NCBI RefSeq assembly: GCF_900496995.4
Contig: NW_024470326.1
Coordinates: 806,001-870,000, forward strand
Origin: Aquila chrysaetos chrysaetos
Lineage: Eukaryota; Chordata; Aves; Accipitriformes; Accipitridae
Direction of reading: 5' to 3'
DNA: 64,000 bases
The position numbers were made by a program, and so were the translations under genes. Below the pieces are notes generated by a model, which was given only the letters and a program-made list of their open reading frames with translations, made no database searches and was not told the DNA's origin. Numbering within the stretch: position 1 is the first letter of the stretch; each line of letters starts with the position of its first letter. Shown one piece after another: positions 1 through 11,654 of this stretch.

Positions 1-500
1 ACCTCCTGCCTGCTGCCTTTTTGCCCTGGAGCTCAGTCAGTTCACACAAGCAGCCTCGGAGATGGTTGCTTCTCTTCAAGGGTATTTGGGGAGATCATTC
101 CTGTGCTTGGTAGAGGCTGTCCTGTAAGGCCTATCAGATTTCCCATGCTCCTTCACTCTTCAGAGCTCCTTCCCATGGCACCACTTGTCTCAGCCTCCTG
201 AGTTTGTCCAAGTCTTCTCCTCTGGAGTCCCAGGTCTGTGCTCTCCTGCTGGCCTTACTCACTGCCCTTCAGTGAGTGATAACCCCTCATTCATGGCCAT
301 GACAGCCAAGACTGACACTGAATATCATCACATCCCTAACCAGCTGTTCCTTGTTGGCCAGGATCAGGTCCAGGTGAGAATCACCCTTGGTGGCCCACCT
401 GGCAGCTGGCTGAAGAAGTTGTCCCAATAGCCAACTTCAGGCTGTTGGCACCCTGTTGCTTTGCCTTGCCAGGGAATGCCAGGGCACTTAAAGTTGTTCA
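1..500. other. No gene recognised; unique left flank
   Basis: I see no gene here. This stretch lies outside the inverted duplication, whose homology starts near 501. Positions 290-420 resemble 14925-15060 inside block B1: both read through words such as ggccaagg/ctgacac, acatccctgagcagct and caggtccaggtgag, so they are probably diverged copies of one old repeat of unknown nature. Confidence 0.4.
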
Positions 501-2949
501 CCACAGGAACCTGCTCATGAACCTGGAGACTTCCTGGGGCTGCTGACAAAAGACCTTTTCTGTTTCCTCTCCCTGAGCAAGCAGTTTGTAACTGCAAACA
601 CGAGGTCACTCCTGCTGACTCCTGCTCTCATCCTAAATGACAAAAGCTAACCCAACCTGTTGTCTGTCACATAGAGGACCCCCACAAATCCAAGCTTCCC
701 CTTCATACAGGGGACATAGTCCTCGTCCTCCCTGCTGCTCCCTGGGCAGAGCCTGTAGCCCTCCATTGCAGCACCACAGCTCAGCAAGCTGTCCCACCAC
801 GTCTCATTTCATCCAAAACCATCACAGTTCTGTGACAAGCCACGCGTCTCCAGCTCCTCCTGGCAGTGCACATTAGGGCCACGGCATCTCAGCTGTGGCA
901 GCGTAGTGGAGCACAGAATTCTCACAGGGAAACCTGAGCCCTGGTCCTGACCACAAAAAGACTGAACATCGAGTTCTTAGGGCTGCGCTGCACCCTGCTG
1001 CACGTCCAGCACGGCCATCAAACCTGTGTAATGCTGCACAGATCCCTGGGCCACAGGACAACCTCAGCAGCATATTATCACACACAAGCGTGCAGGCAGG
1101 TCCCACTCTGTACTGGACATCTGCCTCCTGCGTGGCCTTGCCTGTATCTAACAGTACAGCAAAACATTCTCATGAAAACATCATTTCTGTTTGACTGTTG
1201 AGACGATGAGTAGAGATGTTCCTTGTAAGAAAATCCTATAGTAGCTTGGATGACCAAAAGAGGAGACTGTTTTCTATGGATGGGGTCTGCATGCTTTGCT
1301 GCATTCAGGTAGAAGGCCCGTTCAATGCTACACCACCTGGGGTTCCCACCATCTAAAGGGGCCTAAGATGATCTGCATGATTCTCCCCTTATAGTGTTAA
1401 CGATGATGAACATAATTTTCAAATGCAGCTCACTGTGTCCGAGTTCCTTTCTTACTGGGGTCATACCAGACCAGCACCTCCTCGAGAAAAAGACACTTTC
1501 TCAGCACCCTCGGATGCAGCCCCTATGGTTCCCATGGACTGGTAAGGGTGTAGTTTGCTTGAGTAACCCCGCGCTTGATCCCCATGCACTGCTGGTTGTT
1601 CTCCTCCAGAGTCCTGCCTCACAGCTCAAAGGCCTGGGAGACCTTGCTGGTATTATCCGAGGCTGTGACGTAGAGTACCTCAGGTCTATCTAGACCTACT
1701 CTTCCTCATTTCAGCAGTCGTCCTACCTTACCTCTTTTTCTTCTGTAACAGTTCCTGAAGTATCAAAAGTTCATCTTGGTGCCCTTGAAACCCTTTTTGA
1801 GCTTCCACTGAGTTTTGACATGGACCATTGCTGTGCTTGGAGGATGATGTCCTTGAAGACAAGATGTATCCAGGCACACTCTGAAAATTCTTGGTCTTTT
1901 CATTGACTGGATCATCAAGGGAGTGAGTAAAAACCCCTTTGTGACACGCTTCATGTTCATGCAATGCCTGAAGCTCTCAGGTGGTGAAGGAGCAGACCTT
2001 GCCTCTCTGATGACTGATGCCTCTGACTGATGGCTTTAGTGTATGGCAAACAGGCACCAAATCGCACTCTCTGTGATGCCGTCCGGGACGTCAATGACGC
2101 ACCCACCCTGAATGGGAATTGCTTTCCTGCAGCTCCTGTGAGGTCCCTGCCAGCCTTGGCATCTCGTGTAGCTCTGTGGCCCTGGATTTGGACATGAAAC
2201 AGAGTACCTGCCCTGAATTCTGTTAGGCAGCGTGAGGACGAACCTGGGACACATGCTATTACAGTCAGTGGTGGTACAGTAAATTCAGCTGATGGAAAAG
2301 AGAGAGACCCAGCTCTCGCTATGGTACATGACTGCAAGCGTTCATATGAATACCTGTGTCAAGTGCCAAGAAGATAAATAGTAGGAAAAGGTTCTTTTGG
2401 CCTTTAGTTGGGCATAAGCTGCCATGTCACTTGGCCAAAGGAATTTCCCTCCAGGCTCATACATGATTCCCAAGATGTTGCCCTGTCTCTATGAACTTCT
2501 CCGTTACAGTTTGCTGTTACCTACATGTATCTTGGACCACCTCTGGCCGTTCAAATGTCACCAGGGATTTGCATCTGAACACCTGACTCCTGCCTTTGCT
2601 CTCCCTTAATTCAGATGGGAGCTGAGACAAGGAGCTCACATGCAGGTGTCTATTTTGCTCACACCTGAACTGAGGCAAGAGGAATCCCACCTCCTGTGGC
2701 TTTGTGGTGTGCATGGGAGGGAGCTGAGCCTCCTTCCAATGCCATGAGTAGAAAGGCAGGATGATTTGCCTCCATTGACCCATGGATCCCTTCCCTCAGC
2801 AGGGTAAAGGAGATCCCTGCTGCCTCTCTCTGGGGATCCTGTCTAACAATATGACCAAAAAACGTGGCATGTAGATGGAAGTTTGTCTCTGAGAGGAGAA
2901 TTTTATTTCAGGAAAGAAGTGTCTCTCCCTAGCTGAGGGAGGCAACATC

Positions 2950-3610
2950 AGTGATTGCTTCAGCCTGTTTCCCAGCAGGTTCCCCTGAGCCCCAGGGACA
3001 CCAGGAGGGAGCCCAGAGGGGGCAGAGAAAGTGCTGCCTTGGGCTGGTCCTCTGCTGCTGAGCTGGGCTGGGCTCCTGGGCTGGAGGGAGCTCCTGGCAA
3101 GCAGGCAGCATTTCAGAGAGACAGCTCTGCCCAGGAGCAGCTCCTCTGCAAAGCGCAGCAGGGCTGAGGGCACTGCCTGCAGGCACCGAGGGGAGAGGAG
3201 TGAGGCAGAGAGAGACGTTAAAGGCAGTCTGGGGCGGGAGGAGAGAGAAGAGCTGACCTGGAGAAAAATCTTCACAGCCCTTCACAGGGTAAGTCTCTGG
3301 CTGCAGGGCAATGCAGCTATGGTTCCTGGAATGACCTCCTACAGCTGGCACATCCCACAGCCTATGGGATCTGTCAGGAGGACTCTCACAGTTTGTGCAG
3401 TGCAGAGAAAAAGGACGCGCTTTGGAGCAGAGGTTCCCTGCTGCACCCTCAGAGGGACAGGGCATGTCAGCTGCCTTCACCCGGGGATGGCTGCGGAGTG
3501 TGAAGCTGGGTGTGCAGCCAGGGGTGCCCAGGGCTGTCCTGCTGAGCAGGGTCCCTGCACCCCAGGGGGCTGTGTGCTGGGGCAGGGGCTCTACCGCTGG
3601 TCAGGGTAAG
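2950..3610 (+). promoter_or_regulatory. Candidate noncoding 5' exons upstream of OR pseudogene 1
   Basis: This GC-rich stretch contains two strong splice-donor matches, CAGG/GTAAGT, with GT at 3289-3290 and 3606-3607. Both are conserved in arm A' (reverse complement, at 41696-41701 and 41389-41394). Vertebrate OR genes commonly have untranslated 5' exons spliced to a single coding exon, and a matching acceptor lies just before the OR start codon at 5229. Long overlapping reading frames here on both strands look like GC-content artefacts, as none matches a family I know. Exon boundaries and the promoter are not resolved. Confidence 0.3.
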
Positions 3611-5180
3611 TACTCAGCCTGCCTGGGGAGCTCCAACAGCAGAGTGGGGAGAAGCTGTGGGTGGAAGAAGCAACTCGCAGCAGGGCAGGGTCCTGCAGCT
3701 GACAAGAGGGTGCTGTGTGGATCGGGGCTGCTCACAGCTCCAGATCAGCCCCGGGGCATTTCTGAGGCCACTTTTCAAGGGGAAGCTCAAAGCAGGGATT
3801 GCTATAAAGTTAAGGACCTTTCCTGAGTTTGTGTTTTCTGTTTTCTACTCTTGGGGAGTTTTTGGGAGAAATGGAAAAGGAGCTGTCATGCTTGAACAGC
3901 TCACTGAGACTCGGGAGCTGTAACTCTGAGGGATCTGTCAGTCTGATAGGAGACTCCTGAAGTAGAGCACAGGGACTGAGAACAACTGCCTGGCTGTGCT
4001 GGTGCCTGGGAGGTGGCATGCACAGCTGGGGAAGGGTAACTCTTTCCTGATTTCCCTGCTGCCTCTCCCTTTACCTCTCTGAGACAGACCATCACTGCTT
4101 TTTTCCTTGGTTCTCCACTTGTCTGTGTTACTGTTACCTTGTTTCTGCTGTCAGGCTCTCTGGGGATGGGAGTTTCAGCTGCAGAGACACACACTGGTCT
4201 TGTGGGTCCTCCCATGCAGCTGTGTCCATAGGAAGAAGTGTCCCAGCTTTCCTCTCATCTGAGGGGTTATGCTCAATGCTGTCTGTGGGGCTGGGGAAAG
4301 AGCTGATTCTCCCTCACAGAGATGCCAGCACAGTAGGTCACTTGGCTGTCACCTCAGAGCGTCCTTCAAGCTGTGAGCTGCCCTGCAGGATGCAAACCTG
4401 TCTCACAGCAGCTTTCTGTTATCGGAAAGCCCCATGGAGAAGCACAGAGATGCTATGACTGAGGAAATGCTCTTGGGCTGGTGAAATGAGCCCAGTGTGT
4501 CCTTGGCTAGAAGCAGGGTGCTGTGACTTTGAGAAAGGGTGAGACATTTGGTGGTCTGCAGTGGATGTCTCTGCTCTCAGCAGTGTCTGGTGGCTTTTCA
4601 GAGTAAAATATGGGAGCGTGATCACCCTCCACCTCAGACAGGTGCAAGCACAGTGAAGTGGGAACTAGACAGAAGGACAGAGCAGCTCCCCCTCTCTCTG
4701 CACTAAGCCACAGGCAATCCTCCTGACTTGCCTGGCTCATGCTGTTCTCCCAGACTGCAGCAGAAATGCTGAAGGCTTCCGAGATCTAAGAAAACTCCCC
4801 AGGGGCGATATAGGCAGCTGTAAAAAACCCTAGAACTCTAAAACTATTTTTACCTTCCTGGGTCCTTATCATTGGGAGTGCAGGTGCTGACAACCCCTTC
4901 TGCGTTAGGAGTGGATTCAGCTGACAAAGTCAAACACCAGACTGGCCCCTGCCTGCACCGATCCCATGAACCCACTGCTGCAGAGCAGGGCTGACTTCTC
5001 AAGAGCCCATGGGCAGAGGCCCTGCTCTTCATTGCACGCTCGGCCAGCACCAAGCAGGGCTCCAGCCACAGGCCTGAAGGAAGGTCTCCTAAGAAAAGTA
5101 AAAGGGTCTGCCTGTGTGAGAGTGGGAGGGTCTATGGGAAATGGCTTTGATATTGCTCAGAGAATAATGCCCTGACTCTT

Positions 5181-5205
5181 CACTGTCTTTTTTCTACTTT
5201 GAAAG
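5181..5205 (+). promoter_or_regulatory. Candidate splice acceptor before OR coding exon
   Basis: A T-rich tract (ctgtcttttttctactttgaaag) ends in AG at 5204-5205, 23 bases before the ATG at 5229. This fits the usual OR layout of a coding exon that begins with a short leader. It also argues that upstream in-frame codons are not part of the protein. Confidence 0.45.
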
Positions 5206-5228
5206 CACCCCATGCCCAGAGGAAGAAA

Positions 5229-6186
5229 ATGTCCAACGGCAGCTCCATCGCTGAGTTCATTCTCCTGGCGTTTGCAGACATGCGGGAGCTGCAGCTCTTG
5301 CACTTCTGGCTCTTCCTGGGCATCTACCTGGCTGCCCTCCTGGCCAACGGCCTCATCATCACCGCCATAGCCTGTGACCACCGCCTCCACACCCCCATGT
5401 ACTTCTTCCTCCTCAACCTCTCCCTGCTTGACCTAGGCTCCATCTCCACCACTGTCCCCAAAGCCATGGCCAACTCCCTCTGGGACACCAGGGCCATCAC
5501 CTACCCAGGATGTGCTGCCCAGGTCTTTCTGTTATTCTTTTTGATCTCAGCAGAGTATTTTCTTCTCACTGTCATGGCCTACGACCGCTACGTTGCCATC
5601 TGCAAACCCCTGCACTACGGGACCCTCCTGGGCAGCAGAGCTTGTGTCCACATGGCAGCAGCTGCCTGGGGCTGTCGGTTCCTCTATGCTGTGCTGCACA
5701 CTGCCAGTACATTTTCAGTACCCCCTCTGCCAAGGCAATGCTGTGGACCAGTTCTTCTGTGAAATCCCCCAGATCCTCAAGCTCTCCTGCTCAGATGCCT
5801 ACCTCAGGGAAGTTGGGGTACTTGTAGTTTCTTTCTTTTTAGCTGTTGGGTGTTTTGTTTTCATTGTGCTGTCCTATGGGCAGATCTTCAGGGCTGTGCT
5901 GAGGGTCCCCTCTGAGCAGGGACAACACAAAGCCTTTTCCACCTGCCTCCCTCACCTGGCTGTGGTCTCCTTGTTTATAAGCACTGGCACTTTTGCCTAC
6001 CTGAAGCCCCCCTCCATCTCCTCCCCATCCCTGGACCTGCTGGTGGCAGTTCTGTACTCAGTGGTGCCTCCAGCCTTGAACCCCCTCATCTACAGCATGA
6101 GAAACCATGAGATCAAGGATGCCCTGAGAAAACTAATCACTGGATGCTTTTCAGTAGGAATAAACTGCCTCTTGTCTTCTGCATAG
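5229..6186 (+). pseudogene. Olfactory receptor pseudogene 1 (OR14-like), one frameshift
   Basis: The encoded protein would be an odorant-binding G-protein-coupled receptor of the sensory cilium membrane, about 318 residues as usual for ORs. The ATG at 5229 (MSNGSS) gives a normal short N-terminus with an N-glycosylation site (NGS). Visible hallmarks, in order: LHTPMYFFLLNLS after TM1, the MAYDRYVAICKPLHY motif at the end of TM3, CEIPQILKLSCSD in the second extracellular loop, KAFSTCLPHL before TM6, and NPLIYSMRN in TM7, with a stop at 6184-6186. The reading frame shifts by one base at a run of five C at 5721-5725. Everything before and after the run is otherwise open, so one extra C explains the break. 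It is therefore either a young pseudogene or a sequencing or assembly error. The paralogue at 38808-39768 is more heavily broken. Subfamily is judged from general resemblance only. Confidence 0.85.
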
Positions 6187-6405
6187 TACTTATATCTCTT
6201 TGCAGACCAAACCTGTCTTCTGCTGGTCTTTTTATGGTGAATTTTGGGTGTGGTTTTTATTTCTTCTATTTCACTTTCTTTTACTTATCTGAAAGATTTC
6301 CACAAAGAAATGTCTGTCTTCCTCTGGTTTCTAATTCACAGTCGATCCAGATTTTGTGTCCTGGAGGCTGGGCAAATGAGCTATGCCCTCTGTGTGTTTA
6401 AACAA

Positions 6406-6411
6406 AATAAA
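6406..6411 (+). terminator. Polyadenylation signal AATAAA of OR pseudogene 1
   Basis: An AATAAA hexamer lies 220 bases after the OR stop codon. It is conserved in arm A' (reverse complement near 38585), so it is a plausible 3' end signal. Confidence 0.4.
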
Positions 6412-7574
6412 GGGCCCTGCAGTGACTTGTTCTTCTGAGATCCTTCCTCCAAGACCTTCTCTGCAGCTGCAGGGAGCAGTGCCTGTGTGCAGAGGGGAAG
6501 AAGAAAAGAGTCCCGGCACAGCAGCAGTGCCAGGGAGCACCAGTGCTTGGTCTTTCCCGAGCTGCTCTCTTCCCACTTGCATGCTTTCCTTCTGAACCCT
6601 TTGGTTGGTGGAACACAGTCCTGCTGTGTGGCAGGCCTGTGGCCGCAGGCAAGGACGGGCAGTGGGCACTTGTGTGACAGAGCTGGCTTCCATTGCAGCA
6701 TTTCCATCATACAAGTGGATCTCCCCATGCCTTGTGCCACAGATGCCCCCCAGCCCTGCGGCTCACCACTCTCCGCCCCCGAGGAGCTGGTGTGCCCTTC
6801 AGAGGGTCTGGGGCTGTGGGGTGAGTGCCCAGAGCTCTGCTGCACCCTGTGGTGGGCACTGGTGTGGGGCCATGCCAGACTGGGCTGTGCTGGGGAGAGG
6901 GCAGGGGAGGTGCAGAGAGGTTAAGGGAAGTGGGAAGAGTTTAGGGGGAGCTGGTCTGGGTTGGAAAGCACCCAGGAGAGAAAAATATCAGTGTGTAGCT
7001 TGCAGTGTGTGACCATGCAGAGCAAGGACTCACACCGGGGGTTTGTGGTGCAGAGGCAGGGCTTGCGGCAAGCATGGAAGACACGCAGGTGCAGAGCACA
7101 GAAGAGGCCGGTCGGTGCCCTTGCGGTGTGGTCAGACAGGGAAGGTGGCTCGGGGTCTTCATCACTCCCAACATCTCTTTTTGGCCATGTCCAGCACTTG
7201 CCAGTTATTCCAGGTTTACAGGTAAGTTTGGCTGTGAGGCCACCTCCACCCTCTTGGTGGCCCAAGGGCTGGTGTGGGGGAACGGACAGCCCTGCCCAGC
7301 CTCGCTCCTTCCCCAGACCCTGGCAGACCCTGGCGCAGAGCTGTCTGCAAAGCTCCACATGGGACAAGGCTGGGGCAGGGCAGGGGTCGGGCGCTGGGGC
7401 AGCTGCAAAAATAGGAGGGTCATAAATCACAAATGGGGGAAGCTTTCCCACCCCGACTCTCCCCTTTCCCGTGCTGTGCCTGCAGAGTGGGGCTGTGGGA
7501 CCGTGTATGGGCAGTGGGGCTGGGCCAGCACAGGGACAGGGCGCTGACAGGGGCCATGAAGCAGCTGCCAGGAG
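6412..7574. other. GC-rich remainder of arm A, no recognised gene
   Basis: No known protein family appears. A strong splice-donor match (CAG/GTAAG) sits near 7219. Both strands carry overlapping open frames of 130-180 codons, but they are interrupted or shifted in the other arm and have low-complexity composition, so I do not call them coding. Confidence 0.4.
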
Positions 7575-7607
7575 GTGCCATCATGGACGCTTGTTCTCAG
7601 AATTGCA

Positions 7608-8085
7608 TACCAGAGGCTCATCACTGAGAACTCATAGCTATTTTCTCAAGTAGCAAGAAAATTAAAAAGCTCTAGTTCATCATCGAGAATACTAAGGAGT
7701 TCCCTTTCAGCGCTTTCCTGTTACTGCTAGTAGTGATAGTTCCACTAATTCCAAAAGGTCCTTGAGAGCTTCTGTATTTTCCCCTGGCTCCAAACCTCAG
7801 GCTGCTCAGACACGGAAAGTGCTACCTCAAACCTCTGCAAACCAAATCTCTCCCACCTGCTCTCATCCACACTCTTTTATCCTGGAACACTTCTAACCAT
7901 CATGTCAGCACACTACTTGGTCTCTTTTTTATCTGGGTGAAGTCAGGGTGCTCCCTCGTAAAGCCTTCCCTACCAAAGTCTTTTCTACCTGCTGATCCTG
8001 CTTGTATCCCCTCACACAACGTACAGCTCCAACTTCCTTCTGCAGAGCTCCATGGGATGGACAGTTTTCCTGTTTCTTTCACGAG
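7608..8085 (+). repeat. Repeat D1, diverged direct copy of 57210-57700
   Basis: Collinear similarity to 57210-57700 can be followed through several blocks, for example gtgatagt..actaattcca, accaaatctctcc, cacactctttta and gggtgaagtcagggt. Identity looks lower than for blocks A and B, so this is an older duplication or a dispersed repeat of unknown family. Confidence 0.65.
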
Positions 8086-8704
8086 AAAAGGTGACAAACA
8101 GGAAAGACTCCTTGCCAGGAAGCCGCAGCCTTGGGTGTTGCTCACTTGGTTCTTCCTGGCACTTCATTCAGCCTCTGTTTTTCTGTATTAGGTGTTTTTC
8201 TGTAGCTACTCTTTCTGCAGAGATCTTAAAAAGACAATGATTTCATAAAAGATGGTCATAAAGGCCCTGTTGTAGACAACTATGTTTGCCATGAGCTCTG
8301 GAGGGAGTCAGGAAGATCGTTAATAAGCACCAGGAATATGCAGGAATCTCAAGGCCTCTTCTGAAGAGCGAGCAGCTCTGAGCAGCACTCATTGATTGGC
8401 CGTGTGTAGGGCTCAGAGAGAGGGTCGAGGGATGTCAGCGAGAAACAAGGATGTGGCCGATGGCTTTAGCAAATCCTGAAACCCTCTCTGAGGCCAGAAA
8501 AGGAAAGCAGTGGATGTCTGTGGTTGGGAAGAGGAGGAGGTGTGTCCTGGGAAGATGTCAGGAAGCAAGACCCCTCTTCTGCAAGTCAGGGATGAAAGAG
8601 ATTTTTTTTTTCCATGCTGTGTGCATGCCTAGGAGATGGAGAATGCCTGCTGATTCATGGGTGCTGACACTTCAGAGAGGTGCCCAGCAGCACTGATTTT
8701 CCTG
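8086..8704. other. No gene or repeat recognised
   Basis: AT-to-mixed composition, with no open frame that resembles a known protein and no repeat I can name. Confidence 0.4.
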
Positions 8705-8990
8705 AAAGGGTATCACAGGACCACAAAACTACAGTAGAGTTGAGGTTTGAAGGGACAGGACTGGACCCAGTATTGACCCCTGCAGTGCACCACTGGTGAC
8801 CGGCCTCCAGGGAGACCTCGTGCCACTGACCACCATTGTGTGGGCCGGCCACTCAGCCAGTTTTCAATCCACCTCACTGTCTGTTCATCCAGCCTGTGCT
8901 TCAGCAGCTTCTCTACGAGGATTTTATGGGAGACAGTGTCAAAAGCCTTACTCATCTACCAAGGCAGCCATTGCATTGGAGAAGTTTATC
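8705..8990 (-). mobile_element. CR1 LINE relic
   Basis: The reverse complement encodes a short piece of CR1 reverse transcriptase (SKAFDTVSHKIL, then an [10 protein letters not shown]-like segment), the same region as in the large CR1 at 33,830-33,960. On the + strand the left end resembles the antisense CR1 tail region. It is a decayed fragment with no intact frame. Confidence 0.75.
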
Positions 8991-9962
8991 AGGTTATCAG
9001 ATAGGAATGGCATTTCCTTTCATCAGCTGTGCTCTGTGCCTCTGTGGTGTATCGGTTGGGGTCTGGCACTTGGAGGGCCACGATGTTATGCCATTGTATA
9101 GCCCATAAAGATTTGGCCACCTCAAAAAAGGGATGATAGGTGGGAAGTGCTACCAGTTTTGGACATTGCTTGATAGCAAAGAAATAATGTCTAGTGTGAG
9201 AGGTGATCGCTCTCATCCCACCCTTCACCTACAAGGGAGGGTACCTGTAATTTACCAAGCAGCGAATGAAAACCAAGTGTGTCTAGATGATGTAGAGTCT
9301 GCTTGAAGACGTTCCTGTAACCCAGATATGTTGGGGTTGGTTGGTGCAGATTTGGCTCTTCAGAAGGGAGCATTTCCTTCCCTTTGTCTCTTTGCTTCTC
9401 TCTGTGAGTTGAGGGAGCTCGTGACTTCAGTGTGTGACACGCTGTCTGCAAAAGAGCGAGTATGGACAAACAAACAAAGTCAAGGACAGGGAACTTTTGG
9501 GGAGGTCCTGGCATCTGTGACTAAACCAAAAATGTGTTTTCTGTTGGCCTAAGGTTATCCACTGTAGGAAGCAGGTTTCAGTGGATGTAATGTGGACTTA
9601 ATACCTAGCTGAGGAATGTCTTCTATTTTTTACTGAACTATGCCTGCCTTTGTTTTTGCTTGTTGGCAATTAAGAAACACCCTTTTGTGTCTGTGTGCCT
9701 CTCAGTCTCCAAGTAAAACAGCTGGGAATTGGTGCCAACAGGCTGAAACATGCAGCTACAGCCTTCGGTGGTGAAAGGTCAGATTGGAACAGGGCTGCTC
9801 CAAGTCCCAGGTGGCTGATGAGAGACATGGTAGGTTGGGGGTAGGGATGAAAACTGACCATAGGCTGTGGAACATGAAGGCTCTGGATTTTCATATCTAT
9901 TTAGACTGCATTAGGAGATGCACAGGATCAATATCAATTAGAGACTGATAATATCAATTCAG
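8991..9962. other. Unassigned spacer
   Basis: No gene seen. A short match (ggggtctggcacttggag, 9058-9075) recurs at 14546-14563 in block B1 and at the equivalent place in B2, suggesting a fragment of a dispersed repeat that I cannot name. Confidence 0.35.
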
Positions 9963-10347
9963 GTATAAGCAGAAAAATAACGTTGAGAAAAATAAACCCT
10001 TTCTTTTGGTGTTTAGTGTTCATATCACTTCCCGTTGATTACACTCCTGAAACTGCACTAATTAACCACATCAGAATTGAAGAGTTAAAGGAAAATGATG
10101 CACAGCGACTGGACTTGTTAGGGTGTTTTGCATGTTAATGAGCCCTCTAGTGCTGACATCCTGAACTGCAGATCCTGAAAGATTGAAGAAGCCCCTAGAG
10201 ACTTCAAAGTCAGCAGCAAGCCTCCAAGTTTCCGAGCGTGTTAGTGGGCTCCAGTGAGGGCCATCCCTGAAAAGGCCATGGAGGGAATGACCAGAAAAGG
10301 GACCATCCCTGGGGGCTGGTGAAGCAGGAAATCAGAGGCACTGCTTA
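9963..10347 (+). repeat. Repeat C1, direct copy of 34969-35357
   Basis: It starts tataagcagaaaaataac and ends ggcactgcttagag, matching 34969-35357 closely. C1 runs directly into block B1. C2 instead follows the tail of the large CR1 and runs into unrelated sequence, so its right edge marks a rearrangement breakpoint. No coding potential recognised. Confidence 0.85.
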
Positions 10348-11471
10348 GAGGTAAAGCATGGGACAGGTTATGACAGCCTGCAGTAGAGATGGCCAAGTGC
10401 TCTGGCAAGGCTGAAAGGCAGAACAGGTCCAAGGGATTTGTCATCTTGGATTTGACAGTAGCTTCTGCCACTGAGGCCTACCAGGTAAAACTTGTTTTGA
10501 GGCTCTTGACTTGGTTTCTTCCTCACCCCTGCTTGGGGAAACCAGGATACACTGTACAGTTTTCCTACACTTGGCATTGCTCACCCTCACATCTCGCTGC
10601 CCCCAGGAAGAGCCCTGAGCCATGCATGAGGCACAGGATCTGCCTTCCCCGGGCCTGGGGATCAGGGCTTGGCCTTTCTGCTGCATAAAACAAACCAAAT
10701 ATTTTCTCAGCATTAGAGCCACCTTCACAGTGCTTTTGCCTACCTGCAATCACAGCCTCCAGTTATCTGCTCTAACGAGTCCCTGGGGAGGCTTTGTCAG
10801 TAATGGCCCTCAGTGGGGCCCATTAATGCTTCAAGGTACTTTGCTTCTGACTTTGGCTTCTTGAGAAGTTTCTTTCAGTCTGCTCTCAGTAGCTGAGGTC
10901 CATGGACTCAGCCTCAAACACACCATGGGGCTCATTAAAATACAGAAAGTTCTAACGAGCCTTCTTTCTTCCTGCAATTTTCTCCAAGTCTTCAAGACTT
11001 GTACAGCTAATTAGAAAAATTTCATAGTGTAGTTAAGGAGGAAGATTTCAAACTGCACCTATACCCATGGTTTTTTTCTTTTAAAGAATAGTTTTTCTTA
11101 CTTTTCAGTTTAGAGAAGAGGTGATAGAAGCATTCTCCAAGTGATAATGATCCAGAGTGTCTCCTCAGGAGGTCTGGACAGCTAGGAAAAGCAGTCCCTT
11201 GAGCTCTGATACTGTATGGACAACCTTGCTCCTCACCTCTCAAACCTCACCACTTCTGACCTTGGCCACCTGGGGCTTACATCTCTGTTCCTTGCCTCAG
11301 ACTTCTCCACTGATCTCTACAGCTGGATGTTACAGCTCCATTGCATCATCTCCCCCCTGCTCTCCTTAGAGAACTGGCTGCACACAGGCCCAGAAGAATT
11401 TTTCCTGTTTGCAAGCAAAGCAAAGAAAATCATAATCAAGTTTCATAAACAACGTCACACTCCTCAACCAT

Positions 11472-11654
11472 ATGCAAAGTCCAGCTGCCCCTAATGAGGC
11501 TGCCTGTCTACAAGGGATAATCTTACGAGAAATGTTTCTCATGAATACGAAAAAGTTAGATACAAACACAATTAAAGAATTGGCTAAAGAGACTATTAGA
11601 CTACTGGAAGACAGGCAAGCTTTTAACTCCCTGAAGCTCAAAGCAGCTGCATAG
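11472..11654 (+). other. 60-codon open frame in B1, unknown
   Basis: It begins at ATG 11472 and ends at a TAG. The last 35 residues read as a likely amphipathic helix (NTIKELAKETIRLLEDRQ). In B2 the same stretch is almost unchanged but has one CGA-to-TGA stop. It may be a relic exon; no start or splice signals clearly support it and I do not recognise the family. Confidence 0.2.

Larger units (their letters stand above)
501..7574 (+). repeat. Inverted duplication, arm A
   Basis: This block reappears in reverse complement at 37399-44508. Collinear matches can be followed from the left edge (ctgctcatgaacctggag) through OR pseudogene 1 to the right edge (gaagcagctgccaggag). In one ~160-bp stretch I compared, identity is roughly 93 percent, with scattered small indels: for example 18 bases near 7540 are present here only, and about 28 bases near 37540 in the other arm only. 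The arms are ~7.1 kb and are separated by ~29.8 kb. The frameshifts in the two OR copies differ, so the copies have decayed at least partly independently. Confidence 0.9.

Noticed and set aside
2929-3609. Overlapping 140-190-codon open frames on both strands near the candidate OR 5' exons
   Set aside because: Both strands are open at once, no family signature is seen, and the frames are interrupted in the other arm. Noncoding exons explain the splice signals better.
5199-5228. Upstream in-frame start for OR pseudogene 1
   Set aside because: The triplet at 5199 is TTG, not ATG, and it lies before the likely splice acceptor at 5204-5205. The ATG at 5229 gives the normal OR N-terminus.
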